Origin: a virus | DNA: 64,000 nt | IMG/VR virus record: IMGVR_UViG_3300008116_000014 | Span: 1 to 64,000 of that record | Reading direction: 5' to 3' (one strand) | In this document: one piece after another, positions 15,992 to 24,800 of the stretch | Layout of the letters: every line of letters begins with the position of its first letter | How positions within the stretch are numbered: the stretch's first letter is position 1 | Notes under the pieces: model-generated | The model's input: only the letters and a program-made list of their open reading frames with translations | Database searches by the model: none | What the model was told of the DNA's origin: nothing | Position numbers and translations under genes: made by a program

Positions 15992-16729
15992 TTGAGAAAA
16001 AAAACTAAAAACTCACAGAAAAAATCCGCAGTTATTGATTTAACTAATGAAATTAGTAGTCCGGCAGAAACCAAATATCGCAATAGATTAAAACCACGCA
16101 CAGATAATCAAAAAGAATATATCCGCACAGTGGCGGAAAATCACATCACCTTTTGTCAAGGTGTTGCTGGTAGTGGTAAAACACATATTGCCATAGGTAT
16201 GGCTTTAGAATATCTGTTAGAGAACAAGGTTAAAAAAATTGTTATAACAAGACCAGTAGTAGAAAGTGGAGAAAAGATAGGTTATCTTCCAGGCACAGCA
16301 GAAGAAAAGCTACATCCTTATCTACTACCTCTTCTAGACGAGGTAAATCACTTTATCTCTCCCGCCCAATATAATAGTTTAAAAAGTAATAACAGAATAG
16401 AGATAGTGCCATTAGGCTTAATGAGAGGACGCAATTTTCATGATTCATTTATTGTGGCCGACGAATGCCAGAACGCATCGTATGATCAATTAAAAATGCT
16501 CTTGACAAGGCTTGGTAACAACAGTAAAATGGTACTAACTGGAGATATTAGTCAATCAGATTTACGAAGACATTTACAGGGCGGTTTTTACGTTTTAACT
16601 CAACTTTTAAATAACATTGACGGTATCGGCATATCATATCTTGATATGAAAGATATTGTGCGTCATCCAATCATAGGTACTATTTTAACCAAACTTGACT
16701 CTTACGAAAATGGAAACCAAACACTCTAG
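15992..16729 (+). CDS. phoH: PhoH-like ATPase, 245 aa
   Basis: A P-loop ATPase of the PhoH family, with Walker A GVAGSGKT (residues 57-64), the family strand ITRPVVESGEKIGYLPG, and Walker B-type VADECQNA (Asp157, Glu158), then MVLTGDISQSDL. PhoH proteins are common in phages, probably as RNA helicase or RNA-processing factors. The start is TTG 15992, preceded by AAAGG at good distance; the next ATG is past the P-loop, so TTG is required. A Lys-rich N-terminus of about 35 residues precedes the core. The end overlaps the HNH gene by 20 nt. Confidence 0.88.
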   Translation: MRKKTKNSQKKSAVIDLTNEISSPAETKYRNRLKPRTDNQKEYIRTVAENHITFCQGVAGSGKTHIAIGMALEYLLENKVKKIVITRPVVESGEKIGYLPGTAEEKLHPYLLPLLDEVNHFISPAQYNSLKSNNRIEIVPLGLMRGRNFHDSFIVADECQNASYDQLKMLLTRLGNNSKMVLTGDISQSDLRRHLQGGFYVLTQLLNNIDGIGISYLDMKDIVRHPIIGTILTKLDSYENGNQTL

Positions 16730-17288
16730 ATGCTTAGTGCTTAATGCTGATTATACTCCATTAACTATTATTGGTTGGCAAAAGGCTTTGTTATGGTCTA
16801 TTAAACATTCATATGATGTTCGTATTGGTGTGGAGATAATAGATTTCTATAAAGATGATTTTATTTGTGGAGTTAATAAAAAATATCCTATCCCTGCTGT
16901 TGTAAAAACAGCAAAATATTTTAGAATAAATAACTACAAAGTAAAATTTTCTAGAAAAAACTTATTCATAAGAGATAATTATACCTGTCAATATTGTAAT
17001 AAAAGATTTGATATTGGTACATTAACATATGATCATGTTATTCCAAAGTCGGTTTGGGATTATAATATAGGATCTCCAACATCTTGGACCAATATTGTTA
17101 CAGCATGTAGAGAGTGCAACAGAAGAAAAGGTAGTAGAACACCTAAACAAGCCAATATGCCGTTACAGAATTTGCCAAATAAACCTCAAAAAAATGTAAA
17201 GTACTTGCCTATAACCACCTATCTATCTAAGATAAGATCAGAGATCCCATCTGAATGGATTGGCTATTTACCAGAATCATATTTATAA
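16710..17288 (+). CDS. HNH endonuclease (McrA/HNH_5-type), 192 aa
   Basis: It begins CLVLNADYTPLTIIGWQKAL, the signature start of a large HNH family, then carries LFIRDNYTCQYC (Cys93, Cys96), LTYDHVIPKS (Asp108, His109), WTNIVTACRECNRRKGSRTP (Asn128, Cys133, Cys136, Asn137). All zinc and catalytic positions are present. ATG 16710 is the natural start, since the upstream TTG lies deeper in phoH. Members occur as free-standing genes in phages and bacteria; some are homing, others act in DNA packaging or repair. Because it is tightly overlapped with its neighbours, it may be a resident enzyme rather than a recent insertion. Confidence 0.85.
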   Translation: METKHSRCLVLNADYTPLTIIGWQKALLWSIKHSYDVRIGVEIIDFYKDDFICGVNKKYPIPAVVKTAKYFRINNYKVKFSRKNLFIRDNYTCQYCNKRFDIGTLTYDHVIPKSVWDYNIGSPTSWTNIVTACRECNRRKGSRTPKQANMPLQNLPNKPQKNVKYLPITTYLSKIRSEIPSEWIGYLPESYL

Positions 17289-17635
17289 TGCCTACTTATT
17301 CTTATTATTGCGAAAATTGTGAATCAGAGTTTGAGTTGTTTTTCTATATCAAAGACTATGTAGAAAAACCCAAATGTTCTTGTTGTAAAAGTAAAAAAAC
17401 AATTAGGGAATATACTAAGGATATTATCACCCAAAATACATCTGTAAAAAAATCAGATAGCGAGTTGAAAACCATAGGTGATCTGGCTAATAGAAATAGA
17501 GATCGAATGAGCGAGGATCAAAAGGCTGATCTATATAGAAAGCACAATTCATACAAAGAAACAACAGAAGAAAAACCACTACCCAAAGGAATGTCACGCA
17601 TGAAGAAAGGAACAAAAACCATATGGCCCAGTTAA
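17288..17635 (+). CDS. FmdB-type zinc-ribbon protein, 115 aa
   Basis: The first 45 residues, starting MPTYSYYCENCESEFELFF and with a second pair KCSCCKSK, match the FmdB/CxxC_CxxC zinc-ribbon domain (MPtYeYxCxxCgxxFE). The remainder is a charged helical tail ending near KPLPKGMSRMKKG. FmdB-like ribbons are found in small regulatory or nucleic-acid-binding proteins, and many phages carry one close to replication genes. ATG 17288 overlaps the HNH stop (TAATG). Confidence 0.75.
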   Translation: MPTYSYYCENCESEFELFFYIKDYVEKPKCSCCKSKKTIREYTKDIITQNTSVKKSDSELKTIGDLANRNRDRMSEDQKADLYRKHNSYKETTEEKPLPKGMSRMKKGTKTIWPS

Positions 17636-18015
17636 ATGACGAAACCATGTTTTTTCAAAAGAATGTAACTCCATCTACTAAGTCTTATGCCTATTATACT
17701 ATATTAGGCGATCATGACTATTTAGATGATAATGGTAAACCACGATCTAACGAAGAGAATAATAAGGTTGCAGCCAAGTCTGTGGTTACAGACAATAAAC
17801 CCGCAAGATATTATATCAAGGTTGGAACTTATGGTAAAATCTATAATCCTATTGGATTATTTAGCGAAGGTAAAAATACCAAGTTTCTATCCAAAATAGG
17901 TCGTAAACAATTCGAATTCAAAGAAGTTAATGCTAAAGTATTCGATCTATATATTAATTTTCTTGCTACCAAAAATACCGCATGGTTAAATAATGCTGAA
18001 AGGGAACTAAACTAA
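17623..18015 (+). CDS. Hypothetical protein, 130 aa
   Basis: A soluble alpha/beta protein, starting AQLNDETMFFQKNVTPST and with a conserved-looking centre PARYYIKVGTYGKIYNPIGLF. It overlaps the zinc-ribbon gene by 13 nt and the next gene by 1 nt. No cysteines or catalytic motifs are evident and no family was recognised. Its position between PhoH/HNH and the RecA-like gene suggests a DNA-metabolism accessory, but this is context only. Confidence 0.5.
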   Translation: MAQLNDETMFFQKNVTPSTKSYAYYTILGDHDYLDDNGKPRSNEENNKVAAKSVVTDNKPARYYIKVGTYGKIYNPIGLFSEGKNTKFLSKIGRKQFEFKEVNAKVFDLYINFLATKNTAWLNNAERELN

Positions 18016-18329
18016 TGGCTAAAATTTCTAAAACCAAAGAGTATGCTATCAAATATTTATCTGATTATGCTAAGAAAAGTCCAGAAGAAATCTCTAATGA
18101 ATTAAAGCTACCATTAGCAGAAGTAACCAAGGTTCTTGGTGATTCACAACCAAAACCAAAAAACAAAGACAAAACAGCAGATTTAATGATTCGTCATACT
18201 TCTGGTAAGAAAAACAATACCGTTAGTATCATGACAGAAAGTGCTGCTCAGTTGTCTGATGAGTTTATCAAGAATATGAATACCAAGAAAACGAACGTAA
18301 ACTATATTCATAGGCCAAAGACTGATTGA
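18015..18329 (+). CDS. Small helical, possibly HTH-containing protein, 104 aa
   Basis: The N-terminal half (EYAIKYLSDYAKKSPEEISNE, then LKLPLAEVTKVLG) looks like a two- or three-helix DNA-binding unit of the helix-turn-helix kind; the remainder is Lys/Asn-rich and probably disordered. A TAATG junction links it to the previous gene, and its stop is directly followed by the next ATG. The function is unknown. A small transcription or recombination accessory factor is a reasonable guess only. Confidence 0.5.
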   Translation: MAKISKTKEYAIKYLSDYAKKSPEEISNELKLPLAEVTKVLGDSQPKPKNKDKTADLMIRHTSGKKNNTVSIMTESAAQLSDEFIKNMNTKKTNVNYIHRPKTD

Positions 18330-18758
18330 ATGTCTGATAAACTTTATCCTTCAAAGTATTCTAACGGTAAACAAGTTACCGCAGCCCAGTATATCACAGA
18401 GATAATCTGTGAAAGAAAAGCTAAGAATAGTAAAAAAGATTTACATTATAGATTTTGGACCAATAAATTATGGGAAAAATTCTATAAGGATCAAATTGCT
18501 TCTGCGCATAAGTTGTTAAAAAAATACTCTGATACTGCTATTATAAGAGCCCTAAATAGCGATAAGGCTCAAAAAATATACTCTCTGCGAGCACCTTTTT
18601 TAACTCCTATCATAGAGCAAGAAGAACAAAAACTACAGAGTCAAAACCAAGAACTGTCACTAAAATTAAGTAGACCAAGCACAGTTAATTTTGATCGTAA
18701 TTCAGTCAAACAGTCAAATATTATTTCCAAGTTAAAGGATCTAGATAATGAGTCTTAA
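18330..18758 (+). CDS. Hypothetical protein upstream of the RecA-like gene, 142 aa
   Basis: A basic N-terminal domain (SDKLYPSKYSNGKQVTAAQY, then a Trp-rich LHYRFWTNKLWEKFYKDQI) is followed by a Gln/Ser-rich tail. The pattern 'Y-xNGKxVTAAQYIxExICERxA' is shared with phage proteins found beside UvsX/RecA-like genes, as I recall them, but I cannot name the family. It overlaps the recombinase gene by 11 nt, which suggests a coupled role in recombination or repair. Confidence 0.55.
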   Translation: MSDKLYPSKYSNGKQVTAAQYITEIICERKAKNSKKDLHYRFWTNKLWEKFYKDQIASAHKLLKKYSDTAIIRALNSDKAQKIYSLRAPFLTPIIEQEEQKLQSQNQELSLKLSRPSTVNFDRNSVKQSNIISKLKDLDNES

Positions 18759-19758
18759 AGATGATGTGGTTAAAAGCTTCGGTGATAATGTTATATTAAA
18801 TGGTAATGCTATTATAGACCAAAAAGTATTAACCATTCCAGTAAGTCCATCTATAGACTATGCTCTTAATGGAGGTATTCCAGAAGGCAGTTTTGTTATT
18901 TTAACTGGACATCCTAAATGTGGAAAAACGCTAACTTCGTTAGACTTTGCTGCTACGGCACAAAAAGAAATTTATCAAGGAGATTTAAAAAAACCAAGAG
19001 AGGTTTATTATTTGAATGTTGAGGGTAGGCTAAGAAAAAGAGACTTAGAAGGTATAGCTAATTTAGATTTATCCAGATTTAATGTTATTGGTAGTCAACA
19101 GGGTAAAATATTACATGCCGAGGAATATCTAACCATAGCAGAAAAAATTATTAATGAGATCCCTGGGTCTATTCTTATTATAGACTCGTATTCATCGTTA
19201 TGTACAGAAGCAGAAATCACCAGTGAAATGGATAAAATGCAAAGAGCAGATGGTGCTAAATTATTGAAAAAGTTTTGCAGAAAGGTCGGCAATGTTATTC
19301 CGGTTAATAAAAATATTGTAATTGGTATCACTCATTTAATAGGTAATCCAACCGGATATGGTGCAGAATTTAAAGAGGGCGGTGGTACCGGTATTGCTTA
19401 TCAGGTAGATGTTAAGTTAAGAGCCAAATCGAGTAAGCCATGGCTATTAGGTGCTGAAAATACACAAATAGGACAAGAAATAGAGTGGATAGTTGGTTCT
19501 TCTCCATTAGGACCACCAGGACGCCAAGTTCTAGGTTATATTAGATATGGACAGGGTATAGATAAACAAATGGAAGCTATTGTAATGGCTTCTGATCTTG
19601 GATTAATACATAAGGGTGGGGCATGGTATACCTTTACAAGCTTGCCTGATAAGCCTAAGTTTCAAGGAACAGAAAAGGCTAGACAGTACTTAGTTGAAAA
19701 TGATCTTATATATCAAGATCTTGTAAAAACTATAAAAATAACTTTAGGCATAGAATGA
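18748..19758 (+). CDS. RecA/UvsX-like strand-exchange recombinase, 336 aa
   Basis: A RecA-fold ATPase with Walker A GHPKCGKT (residues 54-61), an LNVEGRL block after the first conserved strand, Walker B-like GSILIIDSYSSL (about 140-151) and IVIGITHLIGNPTGYG, the L1/L2-type region followed by EFKEGGGTGIAYQVDVKLR. This matches phage RecA-like recombinases more closely than bacterial RecA. The C-terminal extension ends with a helix near LVENDLIYQDLVKTI. It would pair ssDNA with homologous duplex DNA in recombination-dependent replication and repair. It is followed immediately by a Vsr-like nuclease gene with 4-nt overlap. Confidence 0.85.
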   Translation: MSLKDDVVKSFGDNVILNGNAIIDQKVLTIPVSPSIDYALNGGIPEGSFVILTGHPKCGKTLTSLDFAATAQKEIYQGDLKKPREVYYLNVEGRLRKRDLEGIANLDLSRFNVIGSQQGKILHAEEYLTIAEKIINEIPGSILIIDSYSSLCTEAEITSEMDKMQRADGAKLLKKFCRKVGNVIPVNKNIVIGITHLIGNPTGYGAEFKEGGGTGIAYQVDVKLRAKSSKPWLLGAENTQIGQEIEWIVGSSPLGPPGRQVLGYIRYGQGIDKQMEAIVMASDLGLIHKGGAWYTFTSLPDKPKFQGTEKARQYLVENDLIYQDLVKTIKITLGIE

Positions 19759-20165
19759 TAATTAAAGCTTTAGATGGTCAATCACATAATTGGCTATTAA
19801 CCGGCAATATGGCTAAAGGTAAAGTTAGCAATAGGTCTTCTTTGCATCTGTCTGCAAGAAAACTGATTACTGGCCACTTCCCCACTCTGCAACTACTAGA
19901 AGAAGTGCCGATACCATTGAGGAAGGGCGAGGTATTATATTTAGATTTTTATATACCATTAAAGAAAATTTGCATAGAAGTTCATGGTGAACAACATTTT
20001 AAATTTGTACCATTCTACCATTCTACTATGCTTAATTTTTTAAAAGCACAAAAAAGAGATAGAGAAAAACAAGAGTGGTGTGAAATAAATGGAATCAAGT
20101 ATATTGGTCTTAGATTTGATCAAAAAGAAAATGAATGGAGCGAGTTAATCCAAAATGAGTGCTAA
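19755..20165 (+). CDS. Vsr-like PD-(D/E)XK endonuclease, 136 aa
   Basis: It has the restriction-enzyme-like core VLYLDFYIPLKKICIEVHGEQHF: Asp64, Glu75 and His77/His81, with an upstream Glu50. This arrangement resembles the very-short-patch-repair/EDxHD nuclease group, some of which are free-standing phage homing endonucleases. The second Vsr-like enzyme at 36084-36878 has the same IDLFLP...IAIEVDGPSH core. A C-terminal KRDREKQEWCEINGIKYIGL completes the fold. Coupled by overlap to both neighbours, it may nick DNA in recombination, or it may be mobile. Confidence 0.75.
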   Translation: MIIKALDGQSHNWLLTGNMAKGKVSNRSSLHLSARKLITGHFPTLQLLEEVPIPLRKGEVLYLDFYIPLKKICIEVHGEQHFKFVPFYHSTMLNFLKAQKRDREKQEWCEINGIKYIGLRFDQKENEWSELIQNEC

Positions 20166-20649
20166 AACATCCAAAGAGGAACTAAAGTATTGGGACGATA
20201 TACTTGACGAATATGAGAATTCTATAGGACTAGGTATATATTCAGATGTTCATGGATTCACAGAAAGTGAACTAAATACATACTTCACCATGAATAGAGA
20301 TGCTATAGAGAAATTAGATCCGGAAGATTGTGCTCAAATATCTTATAGATTAGCACAGTACGCATTCTTCTTACAGAGAACTCTTAATAGAGAAATTGCC
20401 AGACACAACTGGGCAGAAGAAAATATTAAAGAGACCATAGCAGATGAAATAAATAATTATAAAGGATACGGCTTTGTAGAAAAATCTATACAAGCCATTA
20501 AACATAATGATAAAGCCATCTCATTGAATAAGATTAAAAAGTATGCTCAACAGCGCATGGATAGACTATCATATTTAGCTAATAGCGTTAAAAATCTTTC
20601 AGATATTATGCTTTCTGTACAAAGGACAAAGGTGAAACATGGGTCTTGA
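20155..20649 (+). CDS. Helical protein in UvsY-like position, 164 aa
   Basis: An all-helical, charged protein, with YWDDILDEYENSIGLG, FTMNRDAIEKLDPEDCAQI, then RLAQYAFFLQRTLNREIARHNW and a Lys/Tyr-rich second half. The pattern of a central RLAQYAFFLQRxLNREIARHNW helix is shared by phage proteins near RecA/UvsX-like recombinases. By size, charge and position it could be the recombination mediator (UvsY-type) that loads the recombinase on SSB-coated DNA. That assignment is inference; no sequence identity to T4 UvsY is claimed. It overlaps both neighbours by 11 nt. Confidence 0.6.
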   Translation: MSAKTSKEELKYWDDILDEYENSIGLGIYSDVHGFTESELNTYFTMNRDAIEKLDPEDCAQISYRLAQYAFFLQRTLNREIARHNWAEENIKETIADEINNYKGYGFVEKSIQAIKHNDKAISLNKIKKYAQQRMDRLSYLANSVKNLSDIMLSVQRTKVKHGS

Positions 20650-21004
20650 TAATGATGATATCAAAGCATTAATAGCAATATTACAAAAGGGTTTAACTAA
20701 TGATGATGAAAATGAGGTAGAGACACCAAAGCGTAAAACTCAGCGATCATCCAAACCACGACAAACCAAAAAGAAAAGCACAAACAAATTTGATAACATG
20801 CCAGAATTTGGTATGTGTAAAGAGGATGTGGAGATAGATCGTAAGATCAAAAAACCACCACCATCACTAAGAAATAGGCCGTTTGAACTTGTTAAGGTTC
20901 AATGTAGAATTTGTGGTAAAAAAGATAAGGTTGCACCAAGTATTCTTGAGTCTATGGAAATAGAGAGATACAAGTGTAACAAGTGCGCAACAGGAGCAGG
21001 CTGA
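20639..21004 (+). CDS. Zinc-ribbon protein with basic linker, 121 aa
   Basis: The N-terminal 25 residues form an acidic helix (DDIKALIAILQKGLTNDDE), followed by a very basic disordered linker (KRKTQRSSKPRQTKKKS) and a C-terminal zinc ribbon with VQCRICGKKDKV and RYKCNKCAT. The shape suggests a DNA- or RNA-binding protein. It sits between the UvsY-position gene and dnaB and shares one base with the dnaB start, so it may act in helicase loading or recombination. Function unproven. Confidence 0.6.
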   Translation: MGLDNDDIKALIAILQKGLTNDDENEVETPKRKTQRSSKPRQTKKKSTNKFDNMPEFGMCKEDVEIDRKIKKPPPSLRNRPFELVKVQCRICGKKDKVAPSILESMEIERYKCNKCATGAG

Positions 21005-22461
21005 TGATTTTGTGTGATCCCGCCGCAGAAAGAGCGGTATTGGCTGGTATTTGTTCGTATGGTGAAAATGCTTATTTGGACATTGCTGATATATTACAGG
21101 AATCATCTTTTACTGTAGATAGCAATACCATTATCTTCAAATGCTTAAAGCATCTTTGCGAGAATAATCACGGAACTATTGATATAGCCTCCATCTATTC
21201 TGTGGCTCAGGATTTGGGAGTTTCTCATGTTCTTTCAAAGAAAGAGGAAACCCAGCATCTTAAGGCTATTATGGATTTTCCTGTTAGTCTTGATAATGTT
21301 AGAAAATTTGCGGCCAAGATAAGAAAGCTAGAAATAGCTAGACTATTAAGAAAGCAGCTAGAACTAGCTCAGGATAAAATCTTAGAGATAACAGGATCAG
21401 AACCAATATCTTCGATTATAGGATTGGCCGAAGATAGTATTTTTAATTTCACTTCGCTGCTAAATGATAGTGATAGTGGTCCAGAACAAATATCTTCTTC
21501 TATTGATGATTATATTAAACATCTAGAAGAAACTAAATTGGATCAGGTGGGTATTCCAACAGGATTTCCAATATACGATCAGGCTATTGGTGGTGGACTA
21601 AGACGAGGAACAATCAATGTAATTGGTGCTAGACCAAAAGTTGGTAAAACTCTTATGTCTGATAATATGAGTAAAAACATAGCAGCATTAGGTATTCCCA
21701 TATTAAATATGGATACCGAAATGAATAAAGAAGATCATATTCATAGACTATTGGCTATGATGAGCGAAGTTGATATTAACTCTATCGAAACTGGTAAATT
21801 TTCTGAATCTGTTGACAAAAAGAATAAGATACTATCCTCAGCAGAAAAACTAAAAGGTATGAATATATACCACAAAAGTATTGCTGGTATGCCTTTTGAG
21901 GATCAATTAGCTATAATGAGAAGATGGCTAGTTAAAGAGGTAGGACTAAATGATGATGGTACAGCCAAAGAGTGTGTGATATTTTATGATTATCTAAAGC
22001 TTATGGATAGTGCTGGTATAAGCCAAGATCTTAAAGAATATCAGGTTTTAGGATTTATGATGACCAGTTTGCATAATTTTGCTGTTAGATACAAAGTGCC
22101 AATCGTAGCTTTTATACAGTTGAATAGAGATGGTATTTCAAAAGAAAGTACCGACTCTGCTAGTGGTTCAGATCGAATCATTTGGTTGTGTAGCAATTTC
22201 TCAATTTTTAAACGCAAGAGCGATGAAGAAATAGCAGAAGATGGGCCAGATGGTGGTAATCGTAAACTAATACCATTAGTATGCAGACACGGTGGCGGTC
22301 TGGACGATAACGATTATATCAACTGTCATATGAAGGGATGGTGTGCCCAAATTAAAGAGGGAAGAACGCACTTGGAAATTAAGAATAATGTCAAATCTAA
22401 TGAAGAAGGTTTTATTGTAGATGAAAACGATAGCGATGAAGACCAAATCCCATTTGAATGA
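21004..22461 (+). CDS. dnaB: Replicative DNA helicase, DnaB-type, 485 aa
   Basis: The N-terminal DnaB domain starts with PAAERAVLAGICSYG (residues 6-20). After a helical linker comes the RecA-like motor: VGIPTGFPIYDQAIGGGLRRG, Walker A ARPKVGKT (209-216), Walker B CVIFYDYLKLM, and VPIVAFIQLNRDG with SGSDRIIWLCS late in the motor. The ring helicase unwinds DNA 5'-3' at the phage fork. ATG 21004 overlaps the previous stop (TGATG) and is preferred over starts inside the zinc-ribbon gene. No intein interrupts the P-loop, unlike the polymerase gene. Overlaps the primase by 41 nt. Confidence 0.9.
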   Translation: MILCDPAAERAVLAGICSYGENAYLDIADILQESSFTVDSNTIIFKCLKHLCENNHGTIDIASIYSVAQDLGVSHVLSKKEETQHLKAIMDFPVSLDNVRKFAAKIRKLEIARLLRKQLELAQDKILEITGSEPISSIIGLAEDSIFNFTSLLNDSDSGPEQISSSIDDYIKHLEETKLDQVGIPTGFPIYDQAIGGGLRRGTINVIGARPKVGKTLMSDNMSKNIAALGIPILNMDTEMNKEDHIHRLLAMMSEVDINSIETGKFSESVDKKNKILSSAEKLKGMNIYHKSIAGMPFEDQLAIMRRWLVKEVGLNDDGTAKECVIFYDYLKLMDSAGISQDLKEYQVLGFMMTSLHNFAVRYKVPIVAFIQLNRDGISKESTDSASGSDRIIWLCSNFSIFKRKSDEEIAEDGPDGGNRKLIPLVCRHGGGLDDNDYINCHMKGWCAQIKEGRTHLEIKNNVKSNEEGFIVDENDSDEDQIPFE

Positions 22462-23581
22462 TCAATTAAAACTAAAGCTGATTTGTGATCAGGTTTGTGA
22501 CAATATTGAGCCACTATTAGATTCTTTTGGAATTGATTATAGAACTCAATCCAAGATGATCGTTATGGCCTGTCCCATACATGGTGGAGATAATGCGTCC
22601 GCACTTAACTTGTATCCAGAAGGAGACAGTTATAGAGGAAACTGGAAGTGTAGAACGCACAATTGTGAAAAAACATTCAAAGGATCAGTACTAGGATTTA
22701 TTAGAGGCATATTATCTCGTCATCATCATGGATGGAATAAAGATGGTGATAAGATGTGCTCTTTTAATGAGGCTGTTGATTATGCCCTAAAATTTATTAA
22801 ACAAGACCTATCCGATCTAAAAATATCCAAAACAGAAAGAGAAAAGAAACAATTCACGAATGTTGTTAACTATCTCAACAAGACAGAAGAAAAAAGCACA
22901 AGCAGAGTAACCAGAAGTCAGATAGTCAAATCTTTAATTATTCCTGCTCAATACTATTTAGATCGAAAATATTCACCAGAAATACTAACCAAATATGATG
23001 TTGGTTTATGTAGTAAATCTGGTAAAGAGATGAGTGATAGAATTGTTGTGCCAATATATGACAATAACTATAGTTATATGGTAGGATGTACCGGACGAAG
23101 CATCCACGAAAAATGTCCAAATTGCAAAGGATTTCATAATCCCAATGGTGGGTGTCCATTACCCGACGATGTTTGGAAATTTTGTAAATGGAAACATAAC
23201 ACAGACTTTAAAAGCCAGAATCATCTTTACAACTTCTGGTTTGCTAAAGAACATATTCTTAAAACATCAACAGTTATTGTGGTAGAAAGTCCTGGTAATG
23301 TTTGGAGATTAGAAGAAAACGGTATTCATAATAGTGTAGCTATTTTTGGATCATCCTTGAGCGATAGACAAAAGATCATATTAGATTCATCTGGAGCTAT
23401 GAATATTGTGATACTAACAGACAACGATGAAGCAGGAATAAAGGCCGCTGAACAAATTAAGAATAAGTGCCAGAATACTTATAGAATTTTTATACCCAAA
23501 ATATCAAAGAGCGATGTGGGAGAAATGAATAGTGAAGAAATTAATGATCAAATTAAGAATTATCTAGGAAAAATAGTATGA
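22421..23581 (+). CDS. dnaG: DNA primase, DnaG-type, 386 aa
   Basis: An N-terminal zinc-binding domain has Cys51 and His54 in CPIHGGDNASALNLYP and Cys77/Cys82 in WKCRTHNCEKTF. A TOPRIM domain follows in the C-terminal half: IVVESPGNVWRL with the catalytic Glu, and VILTDNDEAGIKAA with the DxD metal ligands. There is an extra Cys-rich insertion (CPNCKGFHNPNGGC) in the middle of the catalytic part. It makes RNA primers for the helicase-polymerase complex. The protein lacks the C-terminal helicase-binding domain of bacterial DnaG, which is usual in phage. Start 22421 or 22436; neither has a strong RBS, suggesting coupling with dnaB. Confidence 0.87.
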   Translation: MKTIAMKTKSHLNDQLKLKLICDQVCDNIEPLLDSFGIDYRTQSKMIVMACPIHGGDNASALNLYPEGDSYRGNWKCRTHNCEKTFKGSVLGFIRGILSRHHHGWNKDGDKMCSFNEAVDYALKFIKQDLSDLKISKTEREKKQFTNVVNYLNKTEEKSTSRVTRSQIVKSLIIPAQYYLDRKYSPEILTKYDVGLCSKSGKEMSDRIVVPIYDNNYSYMVGCTGRSIHEKCPNCKGFHNPNGGCPLPDDVWKFCKWKHNTDFKSQNHLYNFWFAKEHILKTSTVIVVESPGNVWRLEENGIHNSVAIFGSSLSDRQKIILDSSGAMNIVILTDNDEAGIKAAEQIKNKCQNTYRIFIPKISKSDVGEMNSEEINDQIKNYLGKIV

Positions 23582-24216
23582 CAACAATTTTAGCATTCTC
23601 TGGACGAAAACAATCTGGTAAAAGTACATCTGGAGAATATGTACAGGATCTTATCCGTTCTATAAATCCAAAAATCAGCATTAAAACCTATAGCTTTGCT
23701 GATCCTCTAAAAAGAAATATTTGTATAGACTTATTAGGATTAACTGAGCAGCAGTGCTATGGTAGTGATGAAGATAAGAATAGTCTGACCAATATTCGCT
23801 GGAAAGATATGCCAGACTATGATATATCATGGACTTATGATTCTGAATATGATTCTAGCGGATTTATGACAGCAAGACAAGTTATGGAATTTGTGGGTAC
23901 AAGAATTTTTAGAAAAATGAAAAATAATATATGGGTAGATGCTACTATTAAACAAATCCATAAAGACAATATCGATATGGCTCTACTATTAGATAATAGA
24001 TTTCCAAATGAAGTTGATGCTGTTTTAGACTCTGGTGGATTTGTGGTTAGATTAGCGAGAGATCCTTTTCATTCTTGGTCAGAACCTGAGATTGCTCTGG
24101 ATCCAGTTAAGTACGATTGGTCGAAATTTAGTTGTGTAATAGACAACACAAACTGCTCAATAGACGAAAAGAATAATCTTATCAAACAATTTCTTATTAA
24201 TCAAGGAATACTTTAG
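23578..24216 (+). CDS. Deoxynucleoside monophosphate kinase (T4 gp1-like), 212 aa
   Basis: P-loop GRKQSGKST (residues 9-17), followed by YSFADPLKRN, GTRIFRKM and ALLLDNRFPNEVDAV, is the arrangement in phage dNMP kinases. VRLARDP is the second substrate/nucleotide motif. It phosphorylates dNMPs, supporting dNTP supply along with dCMP deaminase and NrdJ. ATG overlaps the primase stop (4 nt). It is followed by a 56-nt AT-rich gap and a homing-type gene. Confidence 0.82.
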   Translation: MTTILAFSGRKQSGKSTSGEYVQDLIRSINPKISIKTYSFADPLKRNICIDLLGLTEQQCYGSDEDKNSLTNIRWKDMPDYDISWTYDSEYDSSGFMTARQVMEFVGTRIFRKMKNNIWVDATIKQIHKDNIDMALLLDNRFPNEVDAVLDSGGFVVRLARDPFHSWSEPEIALDPVKYDWSKFSCVIDNTNCSIDEKNNLIKQFLINQGIL

Positions 24217-24272
24217 TGTGTCTTAAATAATATTCGGTGTATCTAAGATTAGACATATAAGGAGAAAAATTT

Positions 24273-24800
24273 ATGCCAGCTAAAAAATATTTTATAACTA
24301 AAGAATATTTAGAAGAACATTATACCAAACAAAAAAAGAGCACAACCACCATAGCAAAAGAATTAGGACTTAAATCCACAAATACGCTTAAAAGATTATT
24401 AAAAAAATACGATATACCCAACAATAATAATAGGGCTGGTAGGCCAGTAAAAACCACACAAAAATTTGGTGAAATACACAAATCATATATCTGTACATTA
24501 AGATTACGAGCAAAAAGATTAGATTATGAATTCAATTTAAATGGAAAATTTTTATGGGAATTATTTCTAAAACAAAATAGAAAATGTGCTTTATCTGGCA
24601 TAGAAATAGGATTTCCTCAAGCCTGGGGCGTTAAAAGTAAAACAGATATTACTGCGTCTCTAGATAGAATAGATAGTAATAAAGGATATACAAAAGATAA
24701 TGTGCAATGGGTACACAAGCATATAAACACTATGAAAATGCATATGACAGATATGGAGTTTATAAGTATCTGTAAGAAAGTAGCGGAATACAACAAGTGA
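24273..24800 (+). CDS. HNH-type homing endonuclease with N-terminal HTH, 175 aa
   Basis: The N-terminus is a helix-turn-helix (TTTIAKELGLKSTNTLKRLL) in the style of the NUMOD/HTH DNA-binding units of homing endonucleases. A nuclease core follows: KCALSGIEIGF and ASLDRIDSNKGYTKDNVQWVHK. The SLDRIDSxKGYxxxNxxWVxxxIN pattern is shared with the second enzyme at 25928-26647, so the two are paralogous mobile genes on either side of the RecB/Cas4-like nuclease. RBS AAGGAG is 8 nt before ATG. It overlaps the downstream GTG start by 4 nt. Confidence 0.8.
   Translation: MPAKKYFITKEYLEEHYTKQKKSTTTIAKELGLKSTNTLKRLLKKYDIPNNNNRAGRPVKTTQKFGEIHKSYICTLRLRAKRLDYEFNLNGKFLWELFLKQNRKCALSGIEIGFPQAWGVKSKTDITASLDRIDSNKGYTKDNVQWVHKHINTMKMHMTDMEFISICKKVAEYNK

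Noticed and set aside
22421-22461. A programmed frameshift between dnaB and primase
   Set aside because: Both proteins are complete with their own domains; the 41-nt overlap is normal coupling.
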